Assembly (NCBI GenBank): GCA_020137815.1
Contig: CM035353.1
Location: forward strand, 5,336,733-5,400,732
Direction: 5' to 3'
DNA: 64,000 nucleotides
Origin: Hormiphora californensis
Lineage: Eukaryota > Ctenophora > Tentaculata > Cydippida > Pleurobrachiidae
Below are positions 13,401 through 23,593 of the stretch, piece by piece. The position numbers and the translations under genes were made by a program. How positions within the stretch are numbered: the stretch's first letter is position 1; each line of letters starts with the position of its first letter. The notes below the pieces were generated by a model, which made no database searches, was not told where the DNA came from, and saw only the letters and a program-made list of their open reading frames with translations.

Positions 13401-13491
13401 GCAGAGTGAGAAAAGATCAGGATCGACTAAAAGAGCTAAACTTAATAATTTTCGAAATAATCGGACACTTTCGGACGGGCATGACCCGTAG
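7448..13491 (+). CDS. Class A (rhodopsin-family) G protein-coupled receptor, 12 exons
   Basis: Seven-helix plasma-membrane receptor that should couple a ligand to heterotrimeric G proteins. Exons: 7448-7630, 7857-8000, 8169-8258, 9100-9194, 10213-10347, 10584-10711, 10950-11025, 11405-11604, 11839-12011, 12189-12271, 12720-12819, 13102-13491. All junctions are GT..AG and phases agree, giving about 598 aa with no frame break. Seen: NWSS glycosylation site at residue 3; GN of TM1 at 43-44; LALTDLL in TM2; W96 and C103; DRY at 127-129; C180 in a short second extracellular loop; CWTPY of TM6 near 373; NPMIY of TM7 near 414. The third cytoplasmic loop is long (about 140 aa) and the Ser/Pro-rich tail about 165 aa, a layout common in amine-type receptors. 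The ligand cannot be named. Introns hold a MITE at a donor site, duplicated acceptors before exons 5 and 6, and a transposon end at 11045. Confidence 0.9.
8268..8382. mobile_element. Short MITE immediately after a splice donor
   Basis: Terminal inverted repeats of about 18 bp: aaccaggaaccgaccgaa at 8268-8285 and its reverse complement at 8365-8382. The internal sequence has two gattggct words. atgttg flanks it on both sides (8261-8266 and about 8390), a possible target duplication. It begins nine bases downstream of the GPCR exon 3 donor. Confidence 0.7.
9925..10212 (+). repeat. C-rich imperfect repeat with duplicated acceptor, GPCR intron 4
   Basis: Poly-C tracts alternate with gctcaaccatc and ttattgtaaaggaa words. 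The last two units carry the intron end: atttcag followed by atacaagtta (AG ending 10162) and the genuine atttcag followed by gtacaagttt (AG ending 10212), 50 bp apart. Splicing to the upstream copy would add Tyr-Lys-Leu-Leu and then a stop. Confidence 0.75.
10507..10608 (+). repeat. Three tandem 34-bp units spanning the exon 6 acceptor
   Basis: Units at 10507-10540, 10541-10574 and 10575-10608, each tatgttcag then gatttataccgagtttaa with minor changes. Only the third acceptor (AG ending 10583) keeps the GPCR frame (IYTEFKVRSVQ). Using the first or second gives a stop, because 34 is not a multiple of 3. Confidence 0.85.
11041..11225 (+). repeat. Transposon remnants in GPCR intron 7
   Basis: 11045-11100 (gggtacacgccctggc ... 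gtgcccaaccaaattactt) is a diverged single end of the foldback element at 17615-18926. 11155-11225 (gactgtgtttcgggcgcc ... gagggttagaacataacaa) belongs to the dispersed family also seen at 25668-25760. Confidence 0.7.
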
Positions 13492-13757
13492 TAAAACGTT
13501 TGATGATGGGTGTGTGTATGTGTTGTGTGCGATTTTAATTTATGATTTTCGATAAAAATTTTAACCACTAGATTATGTAATACATATATGTAGTTACATA
13601 AAATAATTAAATTGACTTTATTGTTAAAATCCTCGCGGAGAGGAATTTCTGTATAGACAAAAAGCATGATGCTCATGGGTACGAGTCTTATGATCGGAAG
13701 CGGATTATTAAAAATGTCTGAATGGACCTGTCCGATGAGGTGCATCGAGAATATACG

Positions 13758-13935
13758 TCGAGAAATTACCCAGGGCCAGCTGCACATGATGAATTGTGAG
13801 GTTTTATCACATAAGAGGCTTGGTGACATAGACACCTGGCGCCAGGTGTCTATGTTACCAAATGAGATGCTGGGCGCCCATCTGACGAACTAAAGTAGTG
13901 CGCCCAACTACTCATCTCTTGGGTAATTTCCCTTT
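13758..13935. mobile_element. Inverted-repeat element with central palindrome
   Basis: Outer arms gaaattaccca (about 13760) and tgggtaatttccc (about 13919) are inverted. Inside, 13821-13860 is a 40-bp palindrome with one mismatched pair, centred on ggcgcc. It lies 270-440 bp past the GPCR stop codon, so it could fall in the 3' UTR. No ORF. Confidence 0.6.
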
Positions 13936-16160
13936 CGTTTTTTCCTGCTTTCTGAACCGTAATATCCGCGAAGTGTAACTATGTCAATATGTCAATGTAG
14001 CTGCACTGTCGTTATTGTTATGCCCTCTTGTGTGAATATTATGTAGGTATAAACGGTAATTGTTAGGGCGTTCTGGTACAGTTGGTAATTTGGTGAAACC
14101 AACCCTAATAATATATAGATCGAACCCAAACGCCAAGCATAACAGTTATACTAAGGCAGAATATAAACCAGTGAAATCTCGTACCTGGCCTATCGGCCGA
14201 ATTCTTGAGTTCCCACGAGAAAGATGTGCACTTGTCAGCGCCAGATTACCCTTTTAGATTACCTGTAAATTTTGTGCGAAATTGAACTTTGTACCAGAAA
14301 GCCCTAAGCATTTACCGCAAACCATCATTTTATGTTTTCCGAAAAACAATGTTTTAATTTGTTCTCCGATTTCTCTAATTATCTCTAATTACCTCCAATA
14401 ATATCCCTGATTGAAGAAAATCACATGTTGCAGCATCTCTACATTGGGTAGAAATCCAAAACAACTTCAATTAATCAGCTACAGGTGAATGTTAATGAAA
14501 ACAAAACACACACACATAGTTACACATAGGGTGAGGCAGTTTTCATCAAATCATAGCAAGGCATCTCTTGAAGCTTAAGATTCTGCAGTCAGTACGGAGC
14601 AGATTGTTCTTTACATTAAAAATACGTTCACTTTGTAGCCCAAAATCTATAGGGAAATACTAACCCATAATGTCGACATTTACAGCTATTTTTAACGCTT
14701 TTAGCTTTGCAGTTGTATCTGAATTATTCAATTTCCTGTGGCTATCATATCATTGAAACTTAATACTTGTTTGAATAAGACTCACATGGGTTATTGCGAA
14801 CAGAGCTATGAATGTGACACTGACATGTTACATGAGGGTTGCTTTCACCTCATAAGGTACAGTGATCAGGTACACTTATTATGACACTATCTAGTGATTT
14901 ATACAAAACCCTGAGATAGTAAGATATATATAGTTATTTTTGATAAAGAGATATAGTGTTTACACAGTTATATATACAGAATAAAATCGCCTCATGAGAA
15001 TCGTGTCTATCACTGAGTGACCAGTGACCACTGTATACACGTGAGCTACACTTCCAATTTTCATGTACACATAAAAGATGATTGTGTAAGTTTGTACAAC
15101 ACTTTTATAGTTCCCCGAAAACGAAATTTCGAAATGAGCCATGAGGAGTTTATAGAAGTATGACCTGTATTCATCATTCATGTGAATTACGTAATTCATG
15201 ATTAAGGCATTTAAGGCTCAAATCCCCTCTTGCTGCATGATGTGTGATCATCTCAATGTTAACCCGGATCAATATTGAGGTAGAATCTACACATTGACGA
15301 ATGTCCCTTGATCCCTGCCTTTTACTTGTTAAGACGTGTTTAGTGGGAGATTCGCAATGCAAAATTAAGAAACTTTTGCCATTTTTTTGTATAGATCATG
15401 GTTCAGATTTCAGGCTGCATTCCAGCTTAAATTCAAAGATTATTTCTGTTTAGTAGTTGCCAAGGAAACAAATTAGATTTGTCACAAGCAATATAAGTCG
15501 AATAGTGATACCCCTTTATAAATATATTCATCTAGCAAATAGGATCATGTAAACTTATCGTGATCCTATTATGACCTATAATAACATCAACCTTAGACCC
15601 TCGTACTCACCCTTTAGTCAATATGAACAACGTATTCATGAATCCTGGTTAAACACGTACGTTGCGATCCCCACCCGCGTCAGATCTTCACACGAAGAAT
15701 ACATGACATTTAATTCGCATAATTAGATTCATGGCCCGGTTAAACCTGGAATATACGAAGTTAAATAATTCACTACGTGTTTATCTTGGAGGATAGAGAA
15801 CGTGAACAATGATCCTTGTGCAGTAACCTCATGTAAATTAGGGAGTAGAGAGAATAGAGAGAATAGAGAGAGATGCCTCTTGACCCCTTTTAGTTTATAT
15901 ACTGCACCCCATATTATAATACATTATAATATAGATCGTGTTTGTACATGCTTTCGTCTACCACTTAATAGACATGCATCAATTATACACAACGTCATGC
16001 AACGCTTTTATGTTACCATGGCTACGCCAGACGCCTCACGCAGTTTCCGGGCTTGTAATCTACATTCTGGGCGATCAATTAGGAAGTTGTCCGATCTTAG
16101 CAGAATTCAGCAGAATTTAGCCCCTCTCATATATCATATAGGTAGAGGCTAAATTCCGCT
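13936..16160. other. Intergenic, no supported gene
   Basis: AT-rich sequence with short open stretches on both strands (14060-14257, 14960-15362, 15802-16152). They lack splice-site, start-context or motif support. There is a brief agagaatagagag run at 15845-15870. I see no RNA gene. Confidence 0.4.
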
Positions 16161-16164
16161 AGAC

Positions 16165-16608
16165 GATACTAGATCCAAAAACCAAACAAGTTTGGTGGAT
16201 AGCCGGGGCCGCAGAAATTTAAAAACGTGCGAAAGTTTTGATACATGAACTTTCGGGGCCTGGGGTGCTGTTAAATTCGCGTTTCCATGATCATAACCAG
16301 CAACACTTTCAAACTATACGCCAGGAAAACTATTGCAATGATCAAATTATCATTATTAATTTATATAACACATTTTCATACATACAGATCCACAAATATC
16401 ACATATAATGTACTGTACACAGTGGGTCGTTTCAGAGTCTGGTTTACAGAATCATAGTGTATTTTGAAAGAACGGCTGACTATCATGGAAACGCGAATTT
16501 AACAGCACCCCAGGCCCCGAAAGTTCATGTATCAAAACTTTCGCACGTTTTTAAATTTCTGCGGCCCCGGCTATCCACCAAACTTGTTTGGTTTTTGGAT
16601 CTAGTATC
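16165..16608. mobile_element. Foldback element with about 127-bp arms
   Basis: Left arm 16165-16291 and right arm 16482-16608 are near-perfect reverse complements, starting gatactagatccaaaaacc. The unique spacer is 190 bp and holds no ORF. No target-site duplication is evident. Probably a non-autonomous DNA transposon, and recent given the arm identity. Confidence 0.85.
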
Positions 16609-16659
16609 AGGCATTTTGTTATATTAATACTACTATGACATGCATTTTGTAATTCTTAA

Positions 16660-17060
16660 TAAACGCAGATTGGGGATTCACGGACTTTTACAATTGTAGG
16701 TAGCCTCATAACAATCGCAGATATATAGATATCCAATATCGGATATCAATTGCGAATCACTAATATGATAGTAATCGCAGACAACCAATTGCGGATAACT
16801 GATCACCAATCCGTTATAAGATATCGCAATCAGTTATCGCGATCTTAGCTATCTGCGATTAGCTACCCGCGATTGGTTACTACTTACCATATAATTACTT
16901 ATTTGCGATAAGTTATCGTGATTAGTTATGTGCGATTACTATTATTTATTAGTTATCAGCGATTGATTATATCCGCGATTGGTTCTCCGCGATTGTTCTA
17001 TGATTTTGATTATTAGTCACGGATAATGATCACGGATACGCATTGATAATCAGATATATC
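16660..17060. repeat. Mirrored gcgatt/aatcgc degenerate array
   Basis: The left half (about 16670-16840) is dominated by aatcgcagata and aattgcgga words. The right half (about 16840-17010) carries the complements, cgcgattggtta and gtgcgattact, every 15-20 bp. The whole is a loose, long inverted repeat made of short diverged units. Confidence 0.6.
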
Positions 17061-17097
17061 TGATACAATCAGGTTAGGTACTAATTCGTTTTTTTAT

Positions 17098-17430
17098 CGG
17101 ATATTTTTAAAATCGTCTTATATTTAAGACAGTCATAACTCTAGATATGACTACCAATTATAACTGAAAATGCGACAGTAAACCTAATTTTATAAAATAA
17201 ATTTGATTCAATGTTAATTTAGACTCTGAATCCCTTCTTTCTAGGTGTTTTTTTAAATCGTCTTAAATTTAAGACAGTCATAAATCTAGATATGACTACC
17301 AATTATATCTGAAAATAAAGCAGTTGACCAACGTTGGCAAAATATAAATCATAAAATCATGATTTTTAGTTTAATTTGCTCATTTCTAGGTTTTTTTGAA
17401 AATCGTCTTAAATCTTAATACAGTCAGATG
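17098..17430. repeat. About 145-bp tandem repeat, two copies and a partial
   Basis: aaatcgtcttatatttaag, agacagtcataa and atatgactaccaattat occur at 17110-17170 and again at 17257-17315. A third, diverged start lies at 17398. The tandem leads into the foldback region. Confidence 0.7.
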
Positions 17431-17443
17431 CCCGTAACTGAAG

Positions 17444-17550
17444 AACCGTAACTCGGATTTGCTTGAAATTTCGAACGTGTGTTTAAGATGTCAAGGCAAC
17501 ATCACGTACCAAGCGACGTGTTCGTAGAACGACGGGAAGGCCGTCTTAAA
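17444..17550. repeat. Left flanking direct repeat of the large foldback
   Basis: About 105 bp starting accgtaactcggatttgc is repeated in the same orientation at 19087-19192, on the other side of the foldback. Shared words include gtgtcaaggcaac-like and tgttcgtag. It predates or accompanied the insertion between them. Confidence 0.75.
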
Positions 17551-17614
17551 CGCCAAACAAAACTTAAGACAGTCATAACTTTTGTTACGACTGTCTGTTT
17601 TCTCTGTCCAAGCT

Positions 17615-18926
17615 TTAAGGGTACACCTGGCGTTTTTCATCATCGAGTGCCCAACCAAATGACTTCACCAGGGTTTAGGCCATACAAAATGGACCTCAAA
17701 TATGCAATTTTAGCCCTAAAGTCGAATTCATATTTTTGCTACAGCCTATTTTCAAAGTGGCGTTTTTTCAATTTTTGTTGAAATTTTTAACCTCAGGACC
17801 ACTTTTTTTGAGATAGAAACATTAAATTCTTGGAATTTGAAGAGAATATAAAGGTGAATAAGCCCAAAGAAGGATTTTTGAAATGGAGCTTATTTCTGGC
17901 CATGAGAACGGTTTACTTTTTTGCTTCTTTGACACGCTGGCTGAGAATGTTCCCATGCTTCATTAGAGATGAAAATCTGGAAATAGTTGCTCAAAACGAT
18001 TATCTATGTGGCCCAAAAATTTTGGAACTTTCCCGCCAAAGATGTGGTGTACAGAGCTTTTTTTGTGAAACCTGTCTTTTTGAAAAAGAGGGAAATTCCC
18101 TGTATCTCAAAAACGGATGATCATAGAGACCTGGGACCAAGCTTAATCGATTCAGAAGGTCCGATTTTGGGGGGGTCTTCTGAGAGACATTTTGCTCCTA
18201 CTCCAACCGTTTTTGCTGTAATTGCGAAAAAGGTATCAGCAAGTAAGGGGGAAATCAGCCCGAAGCAGGCTACTGGAATAGAGTTGTTTCCCCTTTTCAT
18301 AGAATTAGTTTTTTGCAATTACAGCAAAATCGGTTGGAGTAGGAGCAAAATGTCTCTCAGAAGACCCCCCCAAAATCGGACCTTCTGAATCGATTAAGCT
18401 TGGTCCCAGGTCTCTATGATCATCCGTTTTTGAGATACAGGGAATTTCCCTCTTTTTCAAAAAGACAGGTTTCACAAAAAAAGCTCTGTACACCACATCT
18501 TTGGCGGGAAAGTTCCAAAATTTTTGGGCCACATAGATAATCGTTTTGAGCAACTATTTCCAGATTTTCATCTCTAATGAAGCATGGGAACATTCTCAGC
18601 CAGCGTGTCAAAGAAGCAAAAAAGTAAACCGTTCTCATGGCCAGAAATAAGCTCCATTTCAAAAATCCTTCTTTGGGCTTATTCACCTTTATATTCTCTT
18701 CAAATTCCAAGAATTTAATGTTTCTATCTCAAAAAAAAGTGGTCCTGAGGTTAAAAATTTCAACAAAAATTGAAAAAACGCCACTTTGAAAATAGGCTGT
18801 AGCAAAAATATGAATTCGACTTTAGGGCTAAAATTGCATATTTGAGGTCCATTTTGTATGGCCTAAACCCTGGTGAAGTCATTTGGTTGGGCACTCGATG
18901 ATGAAAAACGCCAGGTGTACCCTTAA
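17615..18926. mobile_element. Large foldback transposon with about 620-bp arms, TTAA-bounded
   Basis: Left arm 17615-18235 and right arm 18306-18926 are near-identical reverse complements around a spacer of about 70 bp. Ends read TTAA-gggtacacctggcg and cgccaggtgtaccc-TTAA. TTAA on both sides is the target site of piggyBac-type transposases, so a non-autonomous piggyBac-like foldback is a reasonable inference; terminal motifs of the family were not confirmed. Each arm carries the same 96-codon open frame (17830-18120 plus, 18420-18710 minus) with identical translations. This shows arm homogeneity and is not proof of a gene. No transposase is present. Confidence 0.8.
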
Positions 18927-19086
18927 TACAAGGTAAACCACTAGACTTACCGACTCCCAAAGTTTCATGGTGATAGCTTTAAAATTGTGGCCTCCATCGT
19001 GTACGCAAAAAAGTGGTTACTTTACGGTCGTTCGTCACGCTAAAAACGGACATTTTGTCTAAAGTACGACCATCTGTAGCGCAAAA

Positions 19087-19192
19087 ACCGTAACTCCGAT
19101 TTGCATGAAATTTTAAACGTGTGCTCTAGGTGTCAAGGCAACACGAACTACCAAGCGGCATGTTCGTAGGACAACGAGAAGGTTGTCTAAAA
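19087..19192. repeat. Right flanking direct repeat of the large foldback
   Basis: Same-orientation copy of 17444-17550, about 80 percent alike by eye (ccgtaactccgatttgc, gtgtcaaggcaaca, catgttcgtagga). It continues into an AT-rich diverged tail. Confidence 0.7.
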
Positions 19193-20027
19193 CTAAGTTG
19201 AAATCGCCGATTTCAGACAATAAGTATAGTAGCGCTGTCAGAATTTTCAAAAATTTTCAAAAAATTCAAAAATTTTTTTTTTCGCAATTTCGATTTTCCA
19301 TTCAATGGAAGCAAGAATGCTTGGAAAATGGACATTTTTAAGGGAAGGATGGGTGGGGGAGGGAGGATTGGGCCCCGGGCGCTTGCCAGCGCTATGATTT
19401 TGTAGATCGGCCTCCTGATCGAGAAAATATGCGTGATCTGCTTGGTACCCTCCCTCTACATCAATTATTATACAGGTCTTGTGCTTGCGAGAGCAACAAT
19501 TAGATAAACAGCTATCTAGCTCTCTCTCTCTCTGCGAACATGTTCCACGTGTACAACACAGAATGTGAGTCACATTGTGACACATAGACTTCCTGATATT
19601 AGTGTTCCCATGCTGCGGCATCTAGCTGATAGTTCGCATGATATAATCGATCCTATATATATTTAAATATATATATTTATATATTTATATATTTATATAT
19701 AGACCTTAAAAACTTCCGTTGTTTTTAATTTGTATAAACTGCTCGCCGGCTAACCCCGTGCTAGAGCTCTCTGTTGATCTCGGACCAAGGGACAGGATAT
19801 CTATCTTGTCATCACTCCACTAATCTCGCTATAATGCAATGCTCCTTCAATTTATTTGTTGTAGAGCTCTTTTGTGGATCTGAGGACACGTACGACGTCT
19901 GGTTTTGAGGAACAATGATCAAAATGGAATACAGATTACACACTCCAACAAAGGGAAATGGTTGAAGTACTTTGAAACTGGGGAATCTAGATGTCCAAGA
20001 TACGAAGATGTGACGAAATGGAGCTAC
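19193..20027. other. Intergenic; direct-repeat word at 19703-19736
   Basis: No gene is supported. A 38-bp word (tagaccttaaaaacttcc, then gttgtttttaatttgtat) at about 19700-19737 recurs in the same orientation at 20745-20783. Both lie next to (TATATATTTA)n tracts, so the 20.0-20.7 kb interval is bracketed by direct repeats. Confidence 0.5.
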
Positions 20028-20036
20028 TAATTCTAA

Positions 20037-20616
20037 GGTGGGCGGACTCTAGTGCTAACGGACTCTTTATCTAAATTCAAGGCGGACTCTATATCTAAAA
20101 GCGGACTCTTTATCTACAGTTAGACTTTGAAAAAAATTTAGATAAAGAGTCCGCCCAGTGTAGACTTTTTAGATATAGAGTCCGCACTGTGTAGACTTTT
20201 TAGACATAGAGTCCCCTGGTACATTTTGGCGCCAAATCCCCCAACCCGGACTCTATGTCTAAAATCCTAAACCAACCCAAAACCTAACCCTAACCCTAAC
20301 CCTAACCCTAACCTCGAACCCAAATAATGGCCCTAACACTTCTCAATTAGTATAGAGGTACAGCAAACTCTCGTTTCCGGCCTAACGGCCGAAATCTCGA
20401 GTTCGCTGAGAATGGCGGACTCCATGTCTAATTTAGATTTATGTAGATATAGAGTCCGCTCTTTGTAGACTTTTTAGATAAAGAGTCCGCCCTGTTTAGA
20501 CTTTTTAGAGATAGAGTCCTTCTAGAGTTTAGACTTATTTGGACTCTTTATCTAAGTCTAAATTTAGATATAGAGTCCACTGTAGACTTAGAGTGTAGCA
20601 CTAGAGTCCGCACACC
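20037..20616. mobile_element. MITE with 9-bp target duplication and telomere-like core
   Basis: Termini ggtgggcggactctagtg and cactagagtccgcacacc are inverted. They are flanked by the identical 9-mer taattctaa at 20028-20036 and 20617-20625. Subterminal arms repeat gcggactctttatctaa and its complement several times. The core carries about five ccctaa repeats (20284-20313). A 9-bp duplication with subterminal repeats is typical of Mutator-like elements; superfamily is inferred. No ORF. Confidence 0.8.
20284..20313 (-). repeat. Interstitial telomere-like (TTAGGG)n
   Basis: Four to five perfect ccctaa units inside the MITE at 20037-20616. The hexamer equals the common metazoan telomere repeat. 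The tract is short, so it is internal element sequence and not a chromosome end. Confidence 0.8.
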
Positions 20617-20625
20617 TAATTCTAA

Positions 20626-21221
20626 CTAGGAACGTTTGACTGACGTGTTTTATGAAGGAGTCATACTTTATCCCAATTCATTCTCATTTTGATCTTTGTC
20701 TACTGATGATTGGTGCCTCCTCGTGGGGCACCATGAAACATGTGTATAGACCTTAAAAACTTCCGTTGTTTTTAATTTGTATATATTTATATATATTTCT
20801 ATACATTTATATATATTTGATATATAAATATATATATATTTAAATTGTATATGTTTATATATGTGTAATTGTATAACGTTAAATATCTTAAAGAGAACTT
20901 TTTTTTATTATGCGTTTTGTTTCTCTTGCGGTTTCTACAATGTAGATCATAAATTATGTACAGGTACTCTACATGATCTATGATCGATTTCTTTCTCTAC
21001 CTGTCAGCATAGTCACGGCTGACGCGTCAATGTCAAAGCTAGAAGCTAGGATTCTTATTTCAATTTTAGTCCTACTAGATCGTTGTTTTCTTTAACTATA
21101 GCACCCCCATTATTGTTTACTGTTATCATTTCTCTGATCCCCGCCCCGTTATACACACCTAGGCGCTCTCCCTCACATTGTTACATGTATACACAGAGAG
21201 CATTGTTAGAGCCTGAGTCTT
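20626..21221. other. Intergenic with (TATATTTA)n tract
   Basis: Second copy of the tagaccttaaaaacttcc word at 20745-20783, then a TATATATTTA-rich tract to 20870. The 66-codon plus-strand ORF at 21083-21283 runs into the next MITE and has no support. Confidence 0.5.
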
Positions 21222-21455
21222 ACTACTCCCTGTTGAACGAAGCTTTTCGAGACGAATCCAACACAAGCTGGATTTCGAAATAAAAGCCTCTCAATAGATT
21301 GGATCGTACACCAAAAATGGGTCTTCAGGCCAAACCTTCCGATAAAATAGAAAGTGAAATCTGGTTTTTTTGGATTCGTCTTGAAAAAGCTGATTCAGAA
21401 CAGCAGCTCCCGTTCAATAGGGCCGGGTTCTCAGACCACATTAAGACTTAAGTAC
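21222..21455. mobile_element. Inverted-repeat MITE, family 3, second copy
   Basis: Left arm cttttcgagacgaatccaac at about 21243-21262, right arm ttggattcgtcttgaaaaag at about 21369-21389, so arms and spacing match 1600-1782. Outer arms ccctgttgaac and gttcaatagg also pair. Confidence 0.65.
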
Positions 21456-21640
21456 ACACGCCAAGTGTGAAAGGAAATCGGGGACCGGGGTCCGACTGTA
21501 ACGGAGATAGAGACAAATTTTCTTTCTTTCCCACTACCCATAAAGCGTTGTACACGGCTCCACTAGATATAGTATAGAACCACCTTTGTGTTACTGTATA
21601 ACGAGGACCTGGACTTGATGTATTATTAATATACGTGTCT

Positions 21641-21642
<2 letters not shown>

Positions 21643-21705
<63 letters not shown>

Positions 21706-21763
21706 ACTCTCTCTCTTTCTTAGGTTCTCTCTCTCTCTCTCTCTCCCACTCTCTCTTTCTTAA

Positions 21764-21797
<34 letters not shown>

Positions 21798-21817
21798 ACT
21801 CTCTCTCTCTTTCTTAA

Positions 21818-21902
<85 letters not shown>
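21643..21902. repeat. (CT)n microsatellite with cccactctct spacers
   Basis: Three tandem blocks of (CT)n separated by cccactctctctttctta, then a pure run to 21901. A shorter (CT)n lies at 22000-22025. The Arg-Glu ORF on the minus strand is an artefact. Confidence 0.95.
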
Positions 21903-21903
<1 letters not shown>

Positions 21904-22029
21904 GTGTCTCACTTTCCCTTTCTCTGCATCTCATAACTATATCACTCAAGATGATAGACTACAAGCCCATTCTTAGGGTTACACAATAGTTTGTGTTCAC
22001 TCTCTCTCTCTCTCTCTCTCTCTCTGCAG

Positions 22030-22535
22030 ATCACACGCAGTAAACTTGTTGTTCCCTTCACCTTCAGTTAACTTTCTGCATTTCCTGCGTAAAAACATCA
22101 TATCTTTTTACCCATTTGTTGATGACACGTGATCCCCTCAAAAATGTTGGTTGAATTTCGTCTTATGACAGTCATAAAACACTTTATACATTGAGCTAGG
22201 ACAAAAATCCGGGTACCAAAATGACCGCCAAACAATTCCCTAAAACTCTTATGCGGGATGCAAAGTGATCCGAGTAACTTTGCAGTTTGCATTTGTGAAT
22301 TTTTCAAAACGTGAACCCCGGTCGGATTTCATTAACACGTATTTTTGACATTAAGACGATATATCTGACGATTGGTAAGACTTGGACCGTCAATCTTGCA
22401 ACCAAAATGTTTGCCTGACAATTCTCTAGAACACTGGTTTTTGTTAGGAACCATTTTGACCTATTTTTCTATGAGTTTTGATTAATCTAAGGGTCATGAC
22501 CCAAAATCGCAGGTCACGCAAAGACAGTGGGACAC
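22030..22535. other. Intergenic, weak internal duplication
   Basis: Two loosely alike segments (about 22200-22250 and 22395-22450) share accaaaatg and gacaattc words. A short minus-strand ORF here (22098-22307) has no supporting features. Confidence 0.4.
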
Positions 22536-22538
22536 CCT

Positions 22539-22659
22539 GTACAGTCGGACCCCGATTTAACGGCACCCTCAGGGTTTCCTATATCGGGGGAAGATTATCG
22601 ATCCTACCATTACATCGGGGTGCCGTTAAGGGGGGCCGTTAAATTGGGGTCCGACTTAT
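22539..22659. mobile_element. Pogo/Tigger-like MITE
   Basis: Starts tacagtcggaccccgattta and ends aaattggggtccgactta: inverted termini of about 20 bp with TA at the edges, and an internal atcgggg word. The TIR type (cagt-pyrimidine-ggacccc) and TA target are typical of pogo/Tigger (Tc1-mariner) non-autonomous elements. Confidence 0.8.
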
Positions 22660-23590
22660 GTAGCTTAGACATGCTACGTTTGATTTTATGTTCGGATTTA
22701 TCTTCATGACAGTTGGTAAAATTATTCGCTGTTAGGCTCTTAAGACATTAATTATGACATAGCTGATAGCGATGATCTGAAAAACATCATATGATGAACA
22801 AGGTGCTTCTTTAACAAGAAATCATTTTTTTCTTCAATTTTCTAAATTTAGAATAGCTGAATAGAATGTAGACTCTCTACATTGACTCTCTACTACATTT
22901 ATGTGTACGATAATCGCTCTACTACCGAGAAGCCTCTCGAGGAGAGACAGCAAGGCCGCTTGTTGCTTTGTTAATGTTATGTTTCTATGGTAACCTTCTT
23001 CCTGTATCGCAGTTCGCTTGTAAATGGAGCCCGTATCACTGCTTCGACCTGTGGTTACTATGGGCAACACGATTCTTACTCATATAATTAGGGATCCATC
23101 CAAGCGTCTGTAGCTTCTTTATTGCTTTTGAATGTTCACATTTATATTGTACTGCTGTTTTTATTTTTTCCATCACATCAAATTTTGTCCGCATCACAAT
23201 GACATTTTCTGCCGATGGGAGGATCAGCTGAAGATTCGAGAACAATGGACCACTATCCCCTGTTTACTTTCAGTTTCACTATTTTCTTTCAGTTCTCTAT
23301 GTTTTAGCACGTGTCTGATTCCGACAAATGAATATAAATATATCTGGACCGCTACACCAAACTCCTTAACCTTCATTGTTTTCTTTTCCCTAGCTCCCCC
23401 AGTGTCTTCGTCCCCATTTCTCTGCGTACATAAAGACCCTAGCAAAGGTTGCCCTTTGTTCTCTTTTATTATATTCAGTTAAATATATTATAATATCGTC
23501 ATACATATATACTTGTCACCCCTTACTCAACAATTTTATACATATAATACAAACCTGCAATACCTTTAGCAGATTGTTTTTTGAGGCACG
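22660..23590. other. Intergenic upstream of the Ly6-like gene
   Basis: Overlapping short ORFs on both strands (22834-23482) shadow each other. No splice-linked exon or motif was found. Any promoter of the gene starting near 23594 would lie here, but no TATA box stands out. Confidence 0.4.
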
Positions 23591-23593
23591 ACA

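Noticed and set aside
17830-18710. Two identical 96-aa proteins in the foldback arms
   Set aside because: Identity follows from the inverted repeat; composition and lack of motifs give no support for a gene.
20284-20313. Chromosome end or fusion point
   Set aside because: Only four to five hexamers, enclosed in a MITE with intact ends and target duplication.
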